In this document: positions 47,060 to 57,298 of the stretch, in pieces | Layout of the letters: each line of letters opens with the position of its first letter | Position numbering within the stretch: position 1 is the first letter of the stretch | DNA from: Morinoia aosen | Lineage: Eukaryota; Arthropoda; Malacostraca; Amphipoda; Talitridae | Reading direction: 5' to 3' | DNA length: 64,000 bases | Assembly (NCBI GenBank): GCA_030386875.1 | Contig: CM059567.1 | Coordinates: 84,065,130 to 84,129,129, forward strand | Made by a program: the position numbers and the translations under genes | The notes under the pieces: generated by a model | Told to the model about the DNA's origin: nothing | The model's input: the letters and a program-made list of their open reading frames with translations, nothing else | Databases searched by the model: none

Positions 47060-47873
47060 AGTACAAATCATTATGTCTGCAATGAAAGGAAAGAAAATGT
47101 TGGATAAAGGCATTACAGGAAAACACGAAAAATTAAAAAATTAAAAACATGGTTCAGAAAAAATAAGATCGACAAGAGTGTTAGCTAGTTAAAATTTGCA
47201 ATGGGTAGGAACTGTCAGTATTATTGAGGGCCGGTTTTCTTTTAAAAATATATAGCGACTCTCAAATTCTAAGGTCACATTCATTTGATGCTGAATCTAA
47301 GATTTTGAAGTCTTCAACGGATATCGGTGCGTTGCATTTTTCCGCGTGATTACGTACTACGGAGTGTGATGGGTGGGCTAATTGGTTCCCGTGCGGAAGC
47401 TTCGACCCCGATGCTCGGCCGTTCTGATATAAACATTTCGCGACGTCATGCCGACGTACGATGATGTGCACTGCGCACAACTGTATGAATAAATCATAGA
47501 GGCTCGCATCTCCATCGGAAGACTATCCTTGCACCGGAAGAAAGAAGCGATCTTAAAATTATTAACTAGAGCTACGCGTCACTGAAGGTTTCGAAAGTAT
47601 TTATCACACAATAATTTCAACTTGTACGACAATTTTTCAGAAGGCGCCCCAAAATACGGGAAAGAGCAATATAAAAGATTTGTATTGTTTTCGTCAATAG
47701 TCTGCGATGCGTATTGTTTCGAGAGGAATTTTTTACTTGGCAAATTGACGACACCCAAGGGAAAACCGTTAGTTTTAAAATATGTGAGCGAAAATTCGAA
47801 TTCACAACGAACATTTTTGAAGGATGAACATATTTTATAACCTCTATTGATTAAAGTTTGAACACAATTAATT

Positions 47874-48704
47874 TTGAAGCTTCTTGAACAAAAACTGAGG
47901 AAGCTTGAGCCTAATCCTGTGAAAGTCGGTTTGCAGTGCTCAAAAGTTATGGGTTTAACACGCAAGATGTTCAGTACACTACTGGAATTATCTGTAACGC
48001 AATCCTTCTTTATATTTGCTGGCAAACTTTATAAACAAATAAACGGCCTAGCAATGGGGCTTCCGCTGGCTCCGTCCCTTGCCAACATTTTTATGTGTTA
48101 CCACGAAACAAAGTGGTTAAATGAATGTCCCTCTGATTTTAAACCGGTGTTCTATAATCATAATAGATACGTAGACGATACTTTTGTTCTATTCGACCAT
48201 CCATCTCATGTTGAACAGTTCTTGAACTATATTAATCATAAACATCAATCAATTAAGTTTACTGTAGAAGTTGAAAGGAATAACTCCCTTGCATTTCTTG
48301 ACTGTCTCGTGACGAGAGACGGAAATCACTTTCAGACCTCGGTGCACCGCAAACCGACTTTCACAGGATTAGGCTCAAGCTTCTTCAGTTTTTGTTCAAG
48401 AAGCTTCAAAATTAATTGTGTTCAAACTTTAATCAATAGAGGTTATAAAATATGTTCATCCTTCAAAAATGTTCGTTGTGAATTCGAATTTTCGCTCACA
48501 TATTTTAAAACTAACGGTTTTCCCTTGGGTGTCGTCAATTTGCCAAATAAAAAATTCCTCTCGAAACAATACGCATCGCAGACTATTGACGAAAACAATA
48601 CAAATCTTTTATATTGCTCTTTCCCGTATTTTGGGGCGCCTTCTGAAAAATTGTCGTACAAGTTGAAATTATTGTGTGATAAATACTTTCAAAACCTTCA
48701 GTGA
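47874..48704 (+). CDS. Penelope-like reverse transcriptase (5'-truncated)
   Basis: The open frame encodes 276 residues; the first ~20 are read through the inverted left arm and are not RT. Recognisable RT blocks follow: FAGKLYKQINGLAMGLPLAP with SLANIFM, then RYVDDTFVLF with the catalytic YVDD at 48168-48179, NNSLAFLDCLVTRDG, and the Penelope-type tail VHRKPTFTG ... FPYFGAPSEKLSYKLK. This order (GxxMGxPLxP, YVDD, FLD, HRKPTxT) is characteristic of Penelope-like elements rather than LTR or LINE RTs. The N-terminal third is missing, so it is not a full-length enzyme. It ends at TGA 48702-48704, beyond which the same frame continues into a GIY-YIG endonuclease domain. Confidence 0.88.
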   Translation: MKLLEQKLRKLEPNPVKVGLQCSKVMGLTRKMFSTLLELSVTQSFFIFAGKLYKQINGLAMGLPLAPSLANIFMCYHETKWLNECPSDFKPVFYNHNRYVDDTFVLFDHPSHVEQFLNYINHKHQSIKFTVEVERNNSLAFLDCLVTRDGNHFQTSVHRKPTFTGLGSSFFSFCSRSFKINCVQTLINRGYKICSSFKNVRCEFEFSLTYFKTNGFPLGVVNLPNKKFLSKQYASQTIDENNTNLLYCSFPYFGAPSEKLSYKLKLLCDKYFQNLQ

Positions 48705-48938
48705 CGCGTAGCTCTAGTTAATAATTTTAAGATCGCTTCTTTCTTCCGGTGCAAGGATAGTCTTCCGATGGAGATGCGAGCCTCTATGATTTATTCATAC
48801 AGTTGTGTGCAGTGCACATCATCGTACGTCGGCATGACGTCGCGAAATGTTTATATCAGAATGGCCGAGCATCGGGGTCGAAGCTTCCTCACAGGGAACC
48901 AATTAGCTCACCCATCACACTCCGTATATAGTACGTAA
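48705..48938 (+). pseudogene. GIY-YIG endonuclease domain of the Penelope-like element
   Basis: In the same frame as the RT, past the TGA, the sequence reads RVALVNNFKIASFFRCKDSL, then CVQCTSSYVGMTSRNVYIRM with AEHRGRS, and is open to TAA 48936-48938. The SSYVGMTSRN segment (YVG at 48825-48833) with its following R and H is the GIY-YIG core used by Penelope-like elements to cut target DNA. A 4-bp insertion (TATA, about 48925-48928) relative to the left arm shifts the frame before the end of the domain. The left arm lacks that insertion but has its own 1-bp deletion near 47395. Neither arm therefore encodes a complete domain. Confidence 0.8.
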
Positions 48939-49230
48939 TCACGCGGAAAAATGCAACGTACCAATATCCGTTGAAAACTTCAAAATCTTAGAGATTCAGC
49001 ATCAACTGCATGTGACCTTAGAATTTTAGAGTCGCTATATATTTTTAAACGAAAACCGGCCCTCAATAATACTGACTGTTCCTACCCATTGCAAATTTTA
49101 ACTAGATAACAATCATGTCGATCTTATTTTTTCTGAACCATGTTTTTAAGCTTTTATTTTGTCGTGATTTCCTGTAATGCCTATATCCAACATTTTGTTT
49201 TCTTGTATTGCAGACATAATGATTTGTACT

Positions 49231-49278
49231 TTTACGAACTGATGATGGAGCTGGACTCCGAAACGTTTTCCTTGTAAA
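49231..49278 (+). ncRNA. Hammerhead-ribozyme-like motif (PLE 1, right arm)
   Basis: TTTAC (49231-49235) pairs with GTAAA (49274-49278) and GAA (49236-49238) with TTC (49268-49270), with CTT bulged, giving stem I. The core is CTGATGA 49239-49245. Stem II is GGAG/CTCC (49247-49250, 49256-49259) with a single extra T. GAAA is at 49260-49263. Stem III can only be the self-complementary ACGT (49263-49266), with T49267 as the presumed cleavage position. So short a stem III, often needing dimerisation, is known from retroelement hammerheads. Confidence 0.7.
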
Positions 49279-49325
49279 TATGATTAAGTTCCTTGGAATT
49301 TTCCTTGTTTTTAAATTCCTCATAA

Positions 49326-52277
49326 ATTTGCGATTAAAGCAAACAACTGGCCCGTTCTGGAAACTCTGTATTGTCCTCACTAAATATCACTCCAGCCTTC
49401 TTATTTCTCAAATTAATGCTACACAAATGACGTAAATTTAACAATTATCCCTAAGAATTTTTCTTATCATACACTTTTTATTTAAATTGGAATTATTCGA
49501 AATCAAGCTTATTAAGGTGAAACGTTCTCATAATTCCAAACATACGTTTATTTCGAGATGTCATTACACTCCATTTATAATTCTGACATGTTAACTGTGA
49601 TTCTGACTTTGTTAATATCAATAACATTCTATCACGATTCATTAGATCTGCAATACAATTTACTTCAAATTATAATGATTGAAAAATACCGTGAACTGAT
49701 ACATAACGTTGTTAAAAATGTGAGAGTTGAAAATTTCCAATGAAATTGTTTTCTCTCAAAATGTAGAGCTACTTTCACAGCTCTGACCAGTTTCCATGAC
49801 AATGCTATGTGTGTACCGCTAGGGTGAACAATGAAAGCAATCGTTTCTGGGGAATTTATGAGCACATCTGACCAGAAAAACTTATCTGATGAACCATGGA
49901 AATCGAAGGACCAATTTATGAAGAAAGAATTGATCAAGTGATCAGTTGGCTCGATCTAAAATGTTCGAAGAATGAAGTACAACAACTTTACCGTGCGTTA
50001 ATAAGAAACTATTCGTTATATTATTTTCCAAATATTTGTTCCAACAACTTCCATAAAGTGTCATCAATTTAGTCGTTCGTGTTTCTAATGTTGAAGATTA
50101 TTGCAAAGTGTTCTTCTGGCGAACTGTTCAAATCTTGACATGTCTTACGTCTTTGTCTTCGATTTCTATATGAAAGAGTGTTCTCAAATGTTTAAAAATA
50201 ACTTTCTGCTGTACATTCGCATAGATAATAACTTAAGACACTCGCATGAACTCATCTCACAGAACATAGTGATATTTAGAAATCAGAAAAAAGTGCATAA
50301 ATGAGTAAAGTTGAAAACTCACAGCTACAAAATCTTAATTTACCGATTTAATTAACTAGCGAAGAAATTTACTTCTACATGTCAATCCATAACTTTCTCA
50401 GAATGTCAATTCCAACTTTCTGTGTAAATTGTGCTGAATTTTTTTTTTGCTTTGAGTCTGCTAGTTCATTGGGTTCCATCACCTACATGTATGAGATGAC
50501 TTTCTTCAATGATGAAATGAATGAAACTTTCACAGTATGAACATTGATAAACGAGTATTTCACATCTCACTTTTTTGACTGACATAGCAATGCAAGCGAC
50601 CCCATTTAGTGAATAAGTGGGAAAAATTGTACAAAGGCAGCAGATCTGCGCTGAGCGACGGCAGCCAAGAGCGCACTTCAGAAAATAGACAGACACTACA
50701 GCGTCATAAAGTCATAAAAACTAACAGCTCATTAACAAATCACGAAGCTTAAGGTCGAGCAGTATTTTCTTTCTCACTCGGAAATACATCAGCTCTCACT
50801 CTCTCTCTCTCTCTCTCTCTCTGCAAACTCGTTGACCCGGTTCAGCGGACAAAGCTTAAGCTTCATGCATGAAAGAAATCCCATTTACTCTAAGAATTGC
50901 AGAAGAAATTTCAAGTAAACCTATCCAACAAGCAATACGTAGTCGCAATCTGAAATTGAATACCATGTTTGCCTTCATTGATTTCTACTAGATTAAGTAA
51001 TTACTCAAACTTCCGTCCATGTAAATTTATGTTTTCAATAAAGTATGAATTTTTACAATAATAAATTTATTATTGTTAGTTATTATCAGTTATTATTAGT
51101 TATTAGTTATTTATTAGTTATTATTCAAATATTTGAAAGCCCTAAATGATTTTATACTTTAAATTATTTTTAAAATACCTTAGAACTATCATTGGGATTA
51201 TTCTCAAGTGAAAAGTTCAAGTACACAGTGTACACGAAAGTGGAAGTCCATTAATTTTTCGAAGTTTTCAATACGATAGATATAATCGTTTCGAGAATAA
51301 CTAATTTCCAATCAAAAAGAAGCACGAATAAAAATGATGCTCGCTACTTTTTACGAGAAAACTTTGAATATAAAATTCTTGCGTTTACAGCATTGTTAAA
51401 CACAGGTTTTTAGAAGCAACTCATGTTAAATGAAATTGAGAGTATCATTCCGAAGCATGAATTCGATTTTAGGGACGATAGTTGTTGCAATACTTTTCAA
51501 ATGCGGTTTCTCTTTTATCTCAACTACATACATTCCTTTGATATGACGACTGTCTCTCGGTTGTTTTGACTTCTGTACTCTGTTCCACTCTTCCTTTTCC
51601 TTTCGCCTCACAATTATGGATTGCTGTGCCGGACAAGGCGTATACAGTCTATAAAAAGCGAATCTTCGCTCACTCCTTGAGCAGGTTTAAAGAGTTTAAT
51701 AAGTCTTATTTTTTCATAAATAATAAGTGTGAAATGAATCTGCTCTCACCTTCTTGAAATAGAAAATTTAGGTCCAACAAGCCATCTGAGATCAATGAGA
51801 GGAAGTTCGCACTGTTCATTGTGGTAATAGAATGCTGAATTTCGTTGGCATTAAAATGATTTAACGACGCCAGAATTACCTACACTGGCAGTGAAAGGCA
51901 ATATAATTTAAATATATTTGCAAATTATATGAGATGTAAAACATTGCGTGACGCATGTATTTGCTCCTCAAAATCCTGTACTATCGACCTAGAGCTTTTT
52001 GACTTTCATTGTTTACTATATGTACTCTAATGCCATAAAAAGCATTTCTTGAAAGCGTATTAAATATCAAGGAGGCAGGCCAAAAAATTAATTCTCAGGA
52101 GAGAGATGCTTGAATTTTAGTGGAAAAGTCGGTATATAAAATGTTTGAGTTACAATCTCGCCAAATTTTCATCATTAGTGCACCCTTTCTCGTGTGTGCG
52201 GGCAATGATGGTGATGAACATCGATAGTAAGCTGGGGCGAGTCCGAGTCGCGTGAAATATTCCACTGCAAAAACCGT
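49326..52277. other. Intron interior with microsatellites
   Basis: AT-rich; no supported gene. A (CT)n microsatellite of about 13 units lies at 50797-50822 and a TTAGTTATTA-type repeat at 51058-51126. Confidence 0.55.
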
Positions 52278-52660
52278 GCTGTTTTATTAGCTTTCGAAGA
52301 TGGTCTAAGCTCTCGTATTGATCATGCTACGAAGCACGCAACAAATGAAGCTTTTAAAATAATAGCGCAAGAAAGTGCAATGACACAGAGTCTTGCTCGG
52401 GGACAAATTAACACACATAATATTGCAATTTTAACCAATTGGCGTAAAGAAAATCATTCGTACGGTTAAACGATAAATCTACTGAAAAGCGTAGTACTCA
52501 CAGTTTACTCGCTCTTTGCGTAATGACTGCAGAGAATACAGGCAGAAATTTCAAATTAGCGACCATTCGAGAGTTGTCTACGGTTTTTCACCCGATTCAT
52601 TATGAAAAGTATAATAGTTTGATCTTAGAAAACCAACCATTTTTTCTGGAAAATCTGTAA
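52278..52660 (+). pseudogene. Split coding-like frame of unknown family
   Basis: Frame one (52278-52469) encodes AVLLAFEDGLSSRIDHATKH, then EAFKIIAQESAMTQSLARGQ and ILTNWRKENHSYG before TAA. A second frame, overlapping from 52463 to TAA 52660, encodes RLNDKSTEKRSTHSLLALCV, TAENTGRNFKLATIREL and HPIHYEKYNSLILEN. Together they give about 128 residues of balanced, protein-like composition with a single frameshift at about 52463. I do not recognise the family. It may be a transposon relic or a decayed host gene fragment; no splice signals bracket it clearly. The cysteine-rich exon begins 96 bp downstream, but the first frame has no link to it. Confidence 0.4.
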
Positions 52661-52755
52661 ATGATTGCTACGATTTTCTGGCATGCCTTCACATAACGAT
52701 CGGCTATCAAATCATGCGATTCACTATATTTCGTTTTTTTTTACATTTGCTCCAG

Positions 52756-52888
52756 AAAGGCCACTTAAGAATGGTGCCACGCAATCAAGGAACAAAATGC
52801 GTACATAGTCTCTGTAACATGAGTTTCTGCCCACCACCGGAAGGTTGTGAAGGTCGCGAAAAGAAGAGGTGCTGCATTGATCAATGTG
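52756..52888 (+). CDS. Orphan cysteine-rich exon, WAP- or VWC-like
   Basis: A strong acceptor (pyrimidine tract then gctccag, to 52755) and a good donor (G|gtaagc at 52889) bracket 133 nt that encode 44 residues plus one base. The cysteine pattern is C-x4-C-x4-C-x5-C-x7-CC-x3-C-G (KCVHSLCNMSFCPPPEGCEG then REKKRCCIDQCG). The CPPPxxC...CCxxxCG end resembles a WAP four-disulfide core, in which the last cysteine would lie in the next exon, or half of a von Willebrand C domain. Such domains occur in secreted proteins. I found no signal-peptide exon or partner exon nearby. It could be one exon of a gene nested on the same strand in the SLC5A7 intron, or an isolated duplicated exon. Confidence 0.45.
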
Positions 52889-53516
52889 GTAAGCAGGAAA
52901 TGATTGAAGATGTGCCTACCTCGTGGTAGACTAAAGAAGTATAGCTCAACGAATTGGTTTAAAATTCTTGATATTTTGAATGCGAAGATCGTTTGACTGA
53001 TGGTATTTGATACAATGAATCGTACGTTTCAATTTACTTTAAATACAAAACATGAGTGAGCTACGTGGATGTTTAGTATAATAATATTCAGTTGTTTTCA
53101 AATCGAAATATTTTCTTGATATGGAAATAAAAAATACTTATTTTAGTGTGTTGAAGCATCTGTAAGCAGCTGACAAGACTCGAGCCACTCGAGTATAATT
53201 ACTGTGCGTGCATTTGTGAAGAGATTAAGTGAATATTCATGGCATGGGCCAGCTCTAAGGAGCATACGAAATAGTGAGTAACTTACGCTTTGCCTAGAAA
53301 AGAATCTTGCTCTCTCACATGAAAGTGAAATATGTGCATTTTTGGGGCTCATGTACAGGATTTTTTTGTTTCCGTCGCGGTTTCTGAAATTGTTTAATCC
53401 CTGAAATGCTTTCTCTACTGAGTACGAATACTGTTCAGTAATAAATATCGTTGTGATCATATTCCCTTTCACGAGGTGCCATTTAGTTAGTAGTAACGTG
53501 TAGTGATGTACCGATG

Positions 53517-53590
53517 TATCGGTATCGGTATCGGCAGTATCGGCCATTTTTAGTGGTATCGGTATCGGTATCGGTATCGGCAAAATCCGG
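53517..53590. repeat. TATCGG hexamer array, left end of foldback element
   Basis: GGTATCGGTATCGG-type repeats, interrupted by TTTTTAGT, then continuing in inverted orientation as CCGATACTTTACCGATAC (53591-53609). They mirror the array at 57168-57285 and are likely the subterminal transposase-binding sites. Confidence 0.85.
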
Positions 53591-54749
53591 CCGATACTTT
53601 ACCGATACTTTCCAAAAATACGAATTTTATCATTCAAATGAAGGTCATAAATCATGAAAGTAAAAGTATTTAACCTAATAATACCCGTTGTGTGTTTATT
53701 TATATATTTATTTGGTGTCTGCGTTGTGTGAGTTTGCGGTATCATGGATACCGAATTCCTCAGTGTAACATTAAAAGATGGCGTTTCCATGCATTTAAAT
53801 ATTTGACATTTTATCAGGATAGGTTTTGTTAGGATAGGATAGGTTAGCTTAGATTAGGATAGGCTAGGTTAGCACAGGTTAGGTAATACTGTCAGAATTT
53901 TTTCTCGGGTCCGCCTAGCTTAACGATGACATTGTCCATGGAATCTCCACGGGTCCTGCTACTATCTAATAATACCCTTGGTTTATTTGGAGTCCGCTTC
54001 TTCCATTTTCTTTGTCACGCTCATGAGGAGAGTTATAGTGACCGTATCTGTGATACGAGTTTCACCAGTGCTTAAGAACAAGAATATTTTTCATCACGAG
54101 CGCTGTTAGGATGAATACATTCGTTGGGCATCACATTTGGAAAATTTGTTCAAGAAAGTTAGTGAGTCCCGTAATTTTTGACGGGCTGTGCGTACTTGTA
54201 ATCAAATAAAGAGCCTATTCATACCTAGTAAATTAGATAGCTAACTGTTGAATTATAGCGTTCAATCAGGCCCGCTAACTGAATTCACTACTTTGAATTC
54301 CCGATGAGTCACGGTCATAACTGAAAGCTATGTAAAATGAATAGTTAAACCCTGTAGCTACATAAAATTTTTAAACCTTTACGACTAAACCTTTATAGTT
54401 TGACCTAATGTCCATATCCTAAAGTATGTGACAGGCTAACAAAAACCAAACCAATTTAATAAAGTTGGAGGTGCATTTGAAAGTTTTTGTGAATTTAATA
54501 TAGAAATTGCCGAAAATTCTATTTTTATTTAGCTTGTAAATCGCCAAATATTACGAAGCTAATAATTTATTTTAACTTAGCATGCATATCACCGTTCATT
54601 ACGAATCTTGCATTTTTCTTCTATGTTAAGATGTTTGAACAATTCACGAACAATCTTATAGTTCAATACATCTGAACGGGTCAGTTGATTGCTTTCATCG
54701 CAACTTGATGAATTTAAAAACGAGGAAAATTCCAATGAACTTATTCATA

Positions 54750-54797
54750 TTTACTAGGAATACGTTTCGGAGTCCAGCTCCATCATCAGTTCGTAAA
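54750..54797 (-). ncRNA. Hammerhead-ribozyme-like motif (PLE 2, left arm)
   Basis: On the minus strand: TTTAC-GAA, CTGATGA, GGAG-CTGGA-CTCC, GAAA, CGTA, TTC-CTA-GTAAA. All pairings of the motif at 49231 are kept although the cleavage-site base is A instead of T and the bulge differs (CTA instead of CTT), so changes fall in positions that tolerate variation. Confidence 0.7.
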
Positions 54798-55762
54798 ATT
54801 AAAATTCATTACGACTACAATAAAAGAAAAAATAAAATGTTGGATACAGTAATTAGAGAAGAAAATCACGAAAACAAAAAAAATCAAAACATGTCCCAGG
54901 AAAGTAAAATCGACATGATCTACTTCCAATTTACGATGGGTAGGAACTGCCAGAATTGTTGAGGGCCAGTTTTCATTTAAAAATATGTAGCGACTCTGAA
55001 ATTCTGAGGTCACATGTAGTTGAAGCCGAATCTAAGATTTTGAAGTCCGCAGAGGATATCGGTTCGTTGCATTTTACTGCGTGATTACGTACGAATTGTG
55101 CGAATTCATTCCCCGTGCGGAAGCTTCAACCCCGATGTTCGGCCATTCTGATATAAAAATTTTGTGCCGTAATGCCGACGTACGATGAAGTGCACTGCAC
55201 ACAACTATAAGAATAAATCAGAAAGGCTCATTCTCCATCAAAAGCGTATCCTTGTACCGGAATTGTATAATTTTATGGTTGCTTCATTTTTCCGGTACAA
55301 GGATACGCTTCCGATGGAGATGCGAACCTCGATCTCTGATTTATTTTTAACAGTTAAACAGTTGTGTGCAGTGCACATCATCGTACGTCGGCATGACGTC
55401 ACGAAATTTTTATAACAGAATGGTCGAACATTGGGGTCGAAGCTTCCGCGCGGGGAACTAATTAGCTTACTCCTCACACTCCGCAGTACGTAATCACGTA
55501 GTAAAATGCAACTAAATCTTAGATTCGGCTTCAACTGCATGTGACCTCAGAATTTTAGAGTCGCTACATATTTTTAAACGAAAACCAGCCCTCAAGAATT
55601 CTGATAGTTCCTACCCATAACATAATGTAACTAAATAGTAATCTTGTCGATTTTAGTTTTTCTGGGACATGTTTTAATTTTATTTTTATTTTTTTGATTT
55701 CCTTTAATGAGTGTATCCAACATTTTGCTTTATCTTTTATTGCAGACATGATGATTTGTAAA

Positions 55763-55810
55763 TTTACGAACTGATGATGGATCTGGACTCCGAAACGTAT
55801 TCCTAATAAA
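55763..55810 (+). ncRNA. Hammerhead-ribozyme-like motif (PLE 2, right arm)
   Basis: TTTAC-GAA (55763-55770), CTGATGA (55771-55777), GAAA (55792-55795), CGTA, TTC-CTA-ATAAA. One stem II base (GGAT versus GGAG) and one stem I base (ATAAA versus GTAAA) have changed and weaken the pairing, so this copy is slightly degraded. Confidence 0.65.
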
Positions 55811-57167
55811 TATGATCAAGTTCCTTGAAATTGTCGTTTTTAAATTCTTCATCTTATAGATGGTTGCGTGTTTGCGGATATTTTCGGTTTCGGGGCTTAC
55901 CGAATTTTAATATTTTCTTTCGCCAAAGTATGTACTCGTATTTGGTGTGAATAACACGAAAATGACAATCCTTTTTTGGAGAAACTATTGTTTTGGTCCA
56001 CTTTTGGAGCCAGTTGCTATTATAGCTAGTCTACATTACGTTGCAATACGATTAGAAACACATATCTATTGAATGGATTTCATTTTGTTGTTTTTCTCAA
56101 CAATATAGTTAACATAGCAAGAGCATTTTATTTTTCACAATCGGAAACTTTTTTGTCAATATTTTTGTATTATTAGATATATAAGGAAATAATTTTATTA
56201 TAACTCCCATGTAGGAGTTATAATGATTTTATTTTAATACAAGTGTGCACGGCCTGCCAAAAATGGGATTCAATACTTTTCATGAACGAATTTTCAAGAT
56301 GTAGATGATAAACAAATACAGTATATCCATCCTAACAGTCCCCGTGATGAAAAATATTTTTCGCACCATTGAAACTCGTATCACAGATACGGCCATTATA
56401 ACTTTCCTTATGAGCGTGAGTGACAGAGAAATGGAAGAAACAAACACCAAACAAACAAACCAAGGGCAAGGGTATTATTAGGTAGCAGCATGACCCATGG
56501 AAATGCCGAGGACAATGTCATCGTTAAGCTAGATGGACCCATGGAAAAATTCCGTCAACATTATCTAACCTATGCTATCCTAATTCTATGTCGTGACTCG
56601 CACCGCCGCAAAGCACGTTCACGACGCGAAGGCCTAGCGATCGTCATTACATGGTAGCACCTGCGGTTCTTGTAGGCCCTACACCACTAATGCGTTTTCC
56701 ACTGTTGCCAATACGTAGAACGGAAAGTCGGGTAGGTTTAAAATGTTTATGCCGAACACATATGCACAAGAACACACAAAGCTCTCTTGACTCGGAGTTC
56801 ATCTCCGGTGACAAATCACCATTACTCAAAAATGATAACTTTGGGCACAGCTATTCACCAAATTACTATATTTAACTTAATGTCTTTTAATTATTCAATA
56901 TGGCCTGAAAGCTGCACGAAAGCGACATGGTTAGGAAAATGCGCAAGTTACGGCGATCACAACAACCTATCCAATACTACTAACCTATCCTGATAAAATT
57001 TCAAACATATCATTGCATGTACAGACGATCTTTCAATGTTACACTGTGGAATTCGGTCTCCGTGATACCGCAAACTCAGACATCCTATGTTTCTTAAGAA
57101 GCGGACACTGAACTAATACATAAACTAACATACAACGGGTATTATTAGGTTAGATGATTGTAAAAGT

Positions 57168-57285
57168 ATCGGTATCGGTAGTAGTATCGGTCAAAGTATC
57201 GGTATTTTCAAGTATCGGAGTATCGGTATCGGTCAAAAAATGGGTATCGGTATCGGTATCGGCCAAAAAAATGGTATCGGTACAT
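57168..57285. repeat. TATCGG hexamer array, right end of foldback element
   Basis: At least twelve TATCGG hexamers, some contiguous and others separated by CAAAAAA-type spacers, extending to the right terminal inverted repeat. It is longer than the left array. Confidence 0.85.
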
Positions 57286-57298
57286 CACTAGTAACGTG

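Larger units (their letters stand above)
46966..49325 (+). mobile_element. Penelope-like element as a large inverted palindrome
   Basis: A right arm (48349-49325, + strand) carries the 3' part of a Penelope-like element: end of RT, GIY-YIG domain and terminal region. A left arm (46966-47934) is the same sequence inverted, about 970 bp long and very similar (about three amino-acid differences over the 117 residues compared in RT). Between them 47935-48348 is the single-copy RT core. Inverted or partial tandem arrangement with 5' truncation is typical of this retroelement class. The two arms diverge so that each 3' end with its hammerhead-like motif is at the outside. Confidence 0.85.
54707..55853. 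mobile_element. Penelope-like element palindrome 2 (29-nt loop)
   Basis: The arms 54707-55261 (minus) and 55291-55853 (plus) are inverted copies of about 560 bp joined by a 29-nt spacer. Each corresponds to the 3' part of the element at 46966-49325: end of the GIY-YIG region (CAGTGCAC(T/A)TCATCGTACGT) through the terminal hammerhead-like motif. No RT core remains. The single-stranded sequence would form a long hairpin. Arms differ from each other and from PLE 1 by many substitutions, so it is an older or separate insertion. It lies within the foldback hAT element and so post-dates or moved with it. Confidence 0.85.
53501..57290. mobile_element. Foldback hAT-type transposon with 8-bp target duplication
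   Basis: TAGTGATGTACCGAT (53501-53515) is perfectly inverted at 57276-57290, and GTAACGTG flanks both ends (53493-53500, 57291-57298). An 8-bp duplication is the hAT hallmark. Inside each end lies an array of TATCGG hexamers (53517-53590; 57168-57285), then long inverted arms: about 53501-54127 against 56326-57290. These share poly-TTAGGATAGG-like stretches, CTTAACGATGACATTGTCC and CGTATCTGTGATACGAGTTTC. The right arm carries about 330 bp extra (56590-56945). No transposase is seen, so the element is non-autonomous. The centre holds a second Penelope-like palindrome (54707-55853) inserted later. Confidence 0.85.

Noticed and set aside
53143-53583. Minus-strand frame starting with PIPIPIPI repeats
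   Set aside because: This is just the TATCGG hexamer array read as protein.
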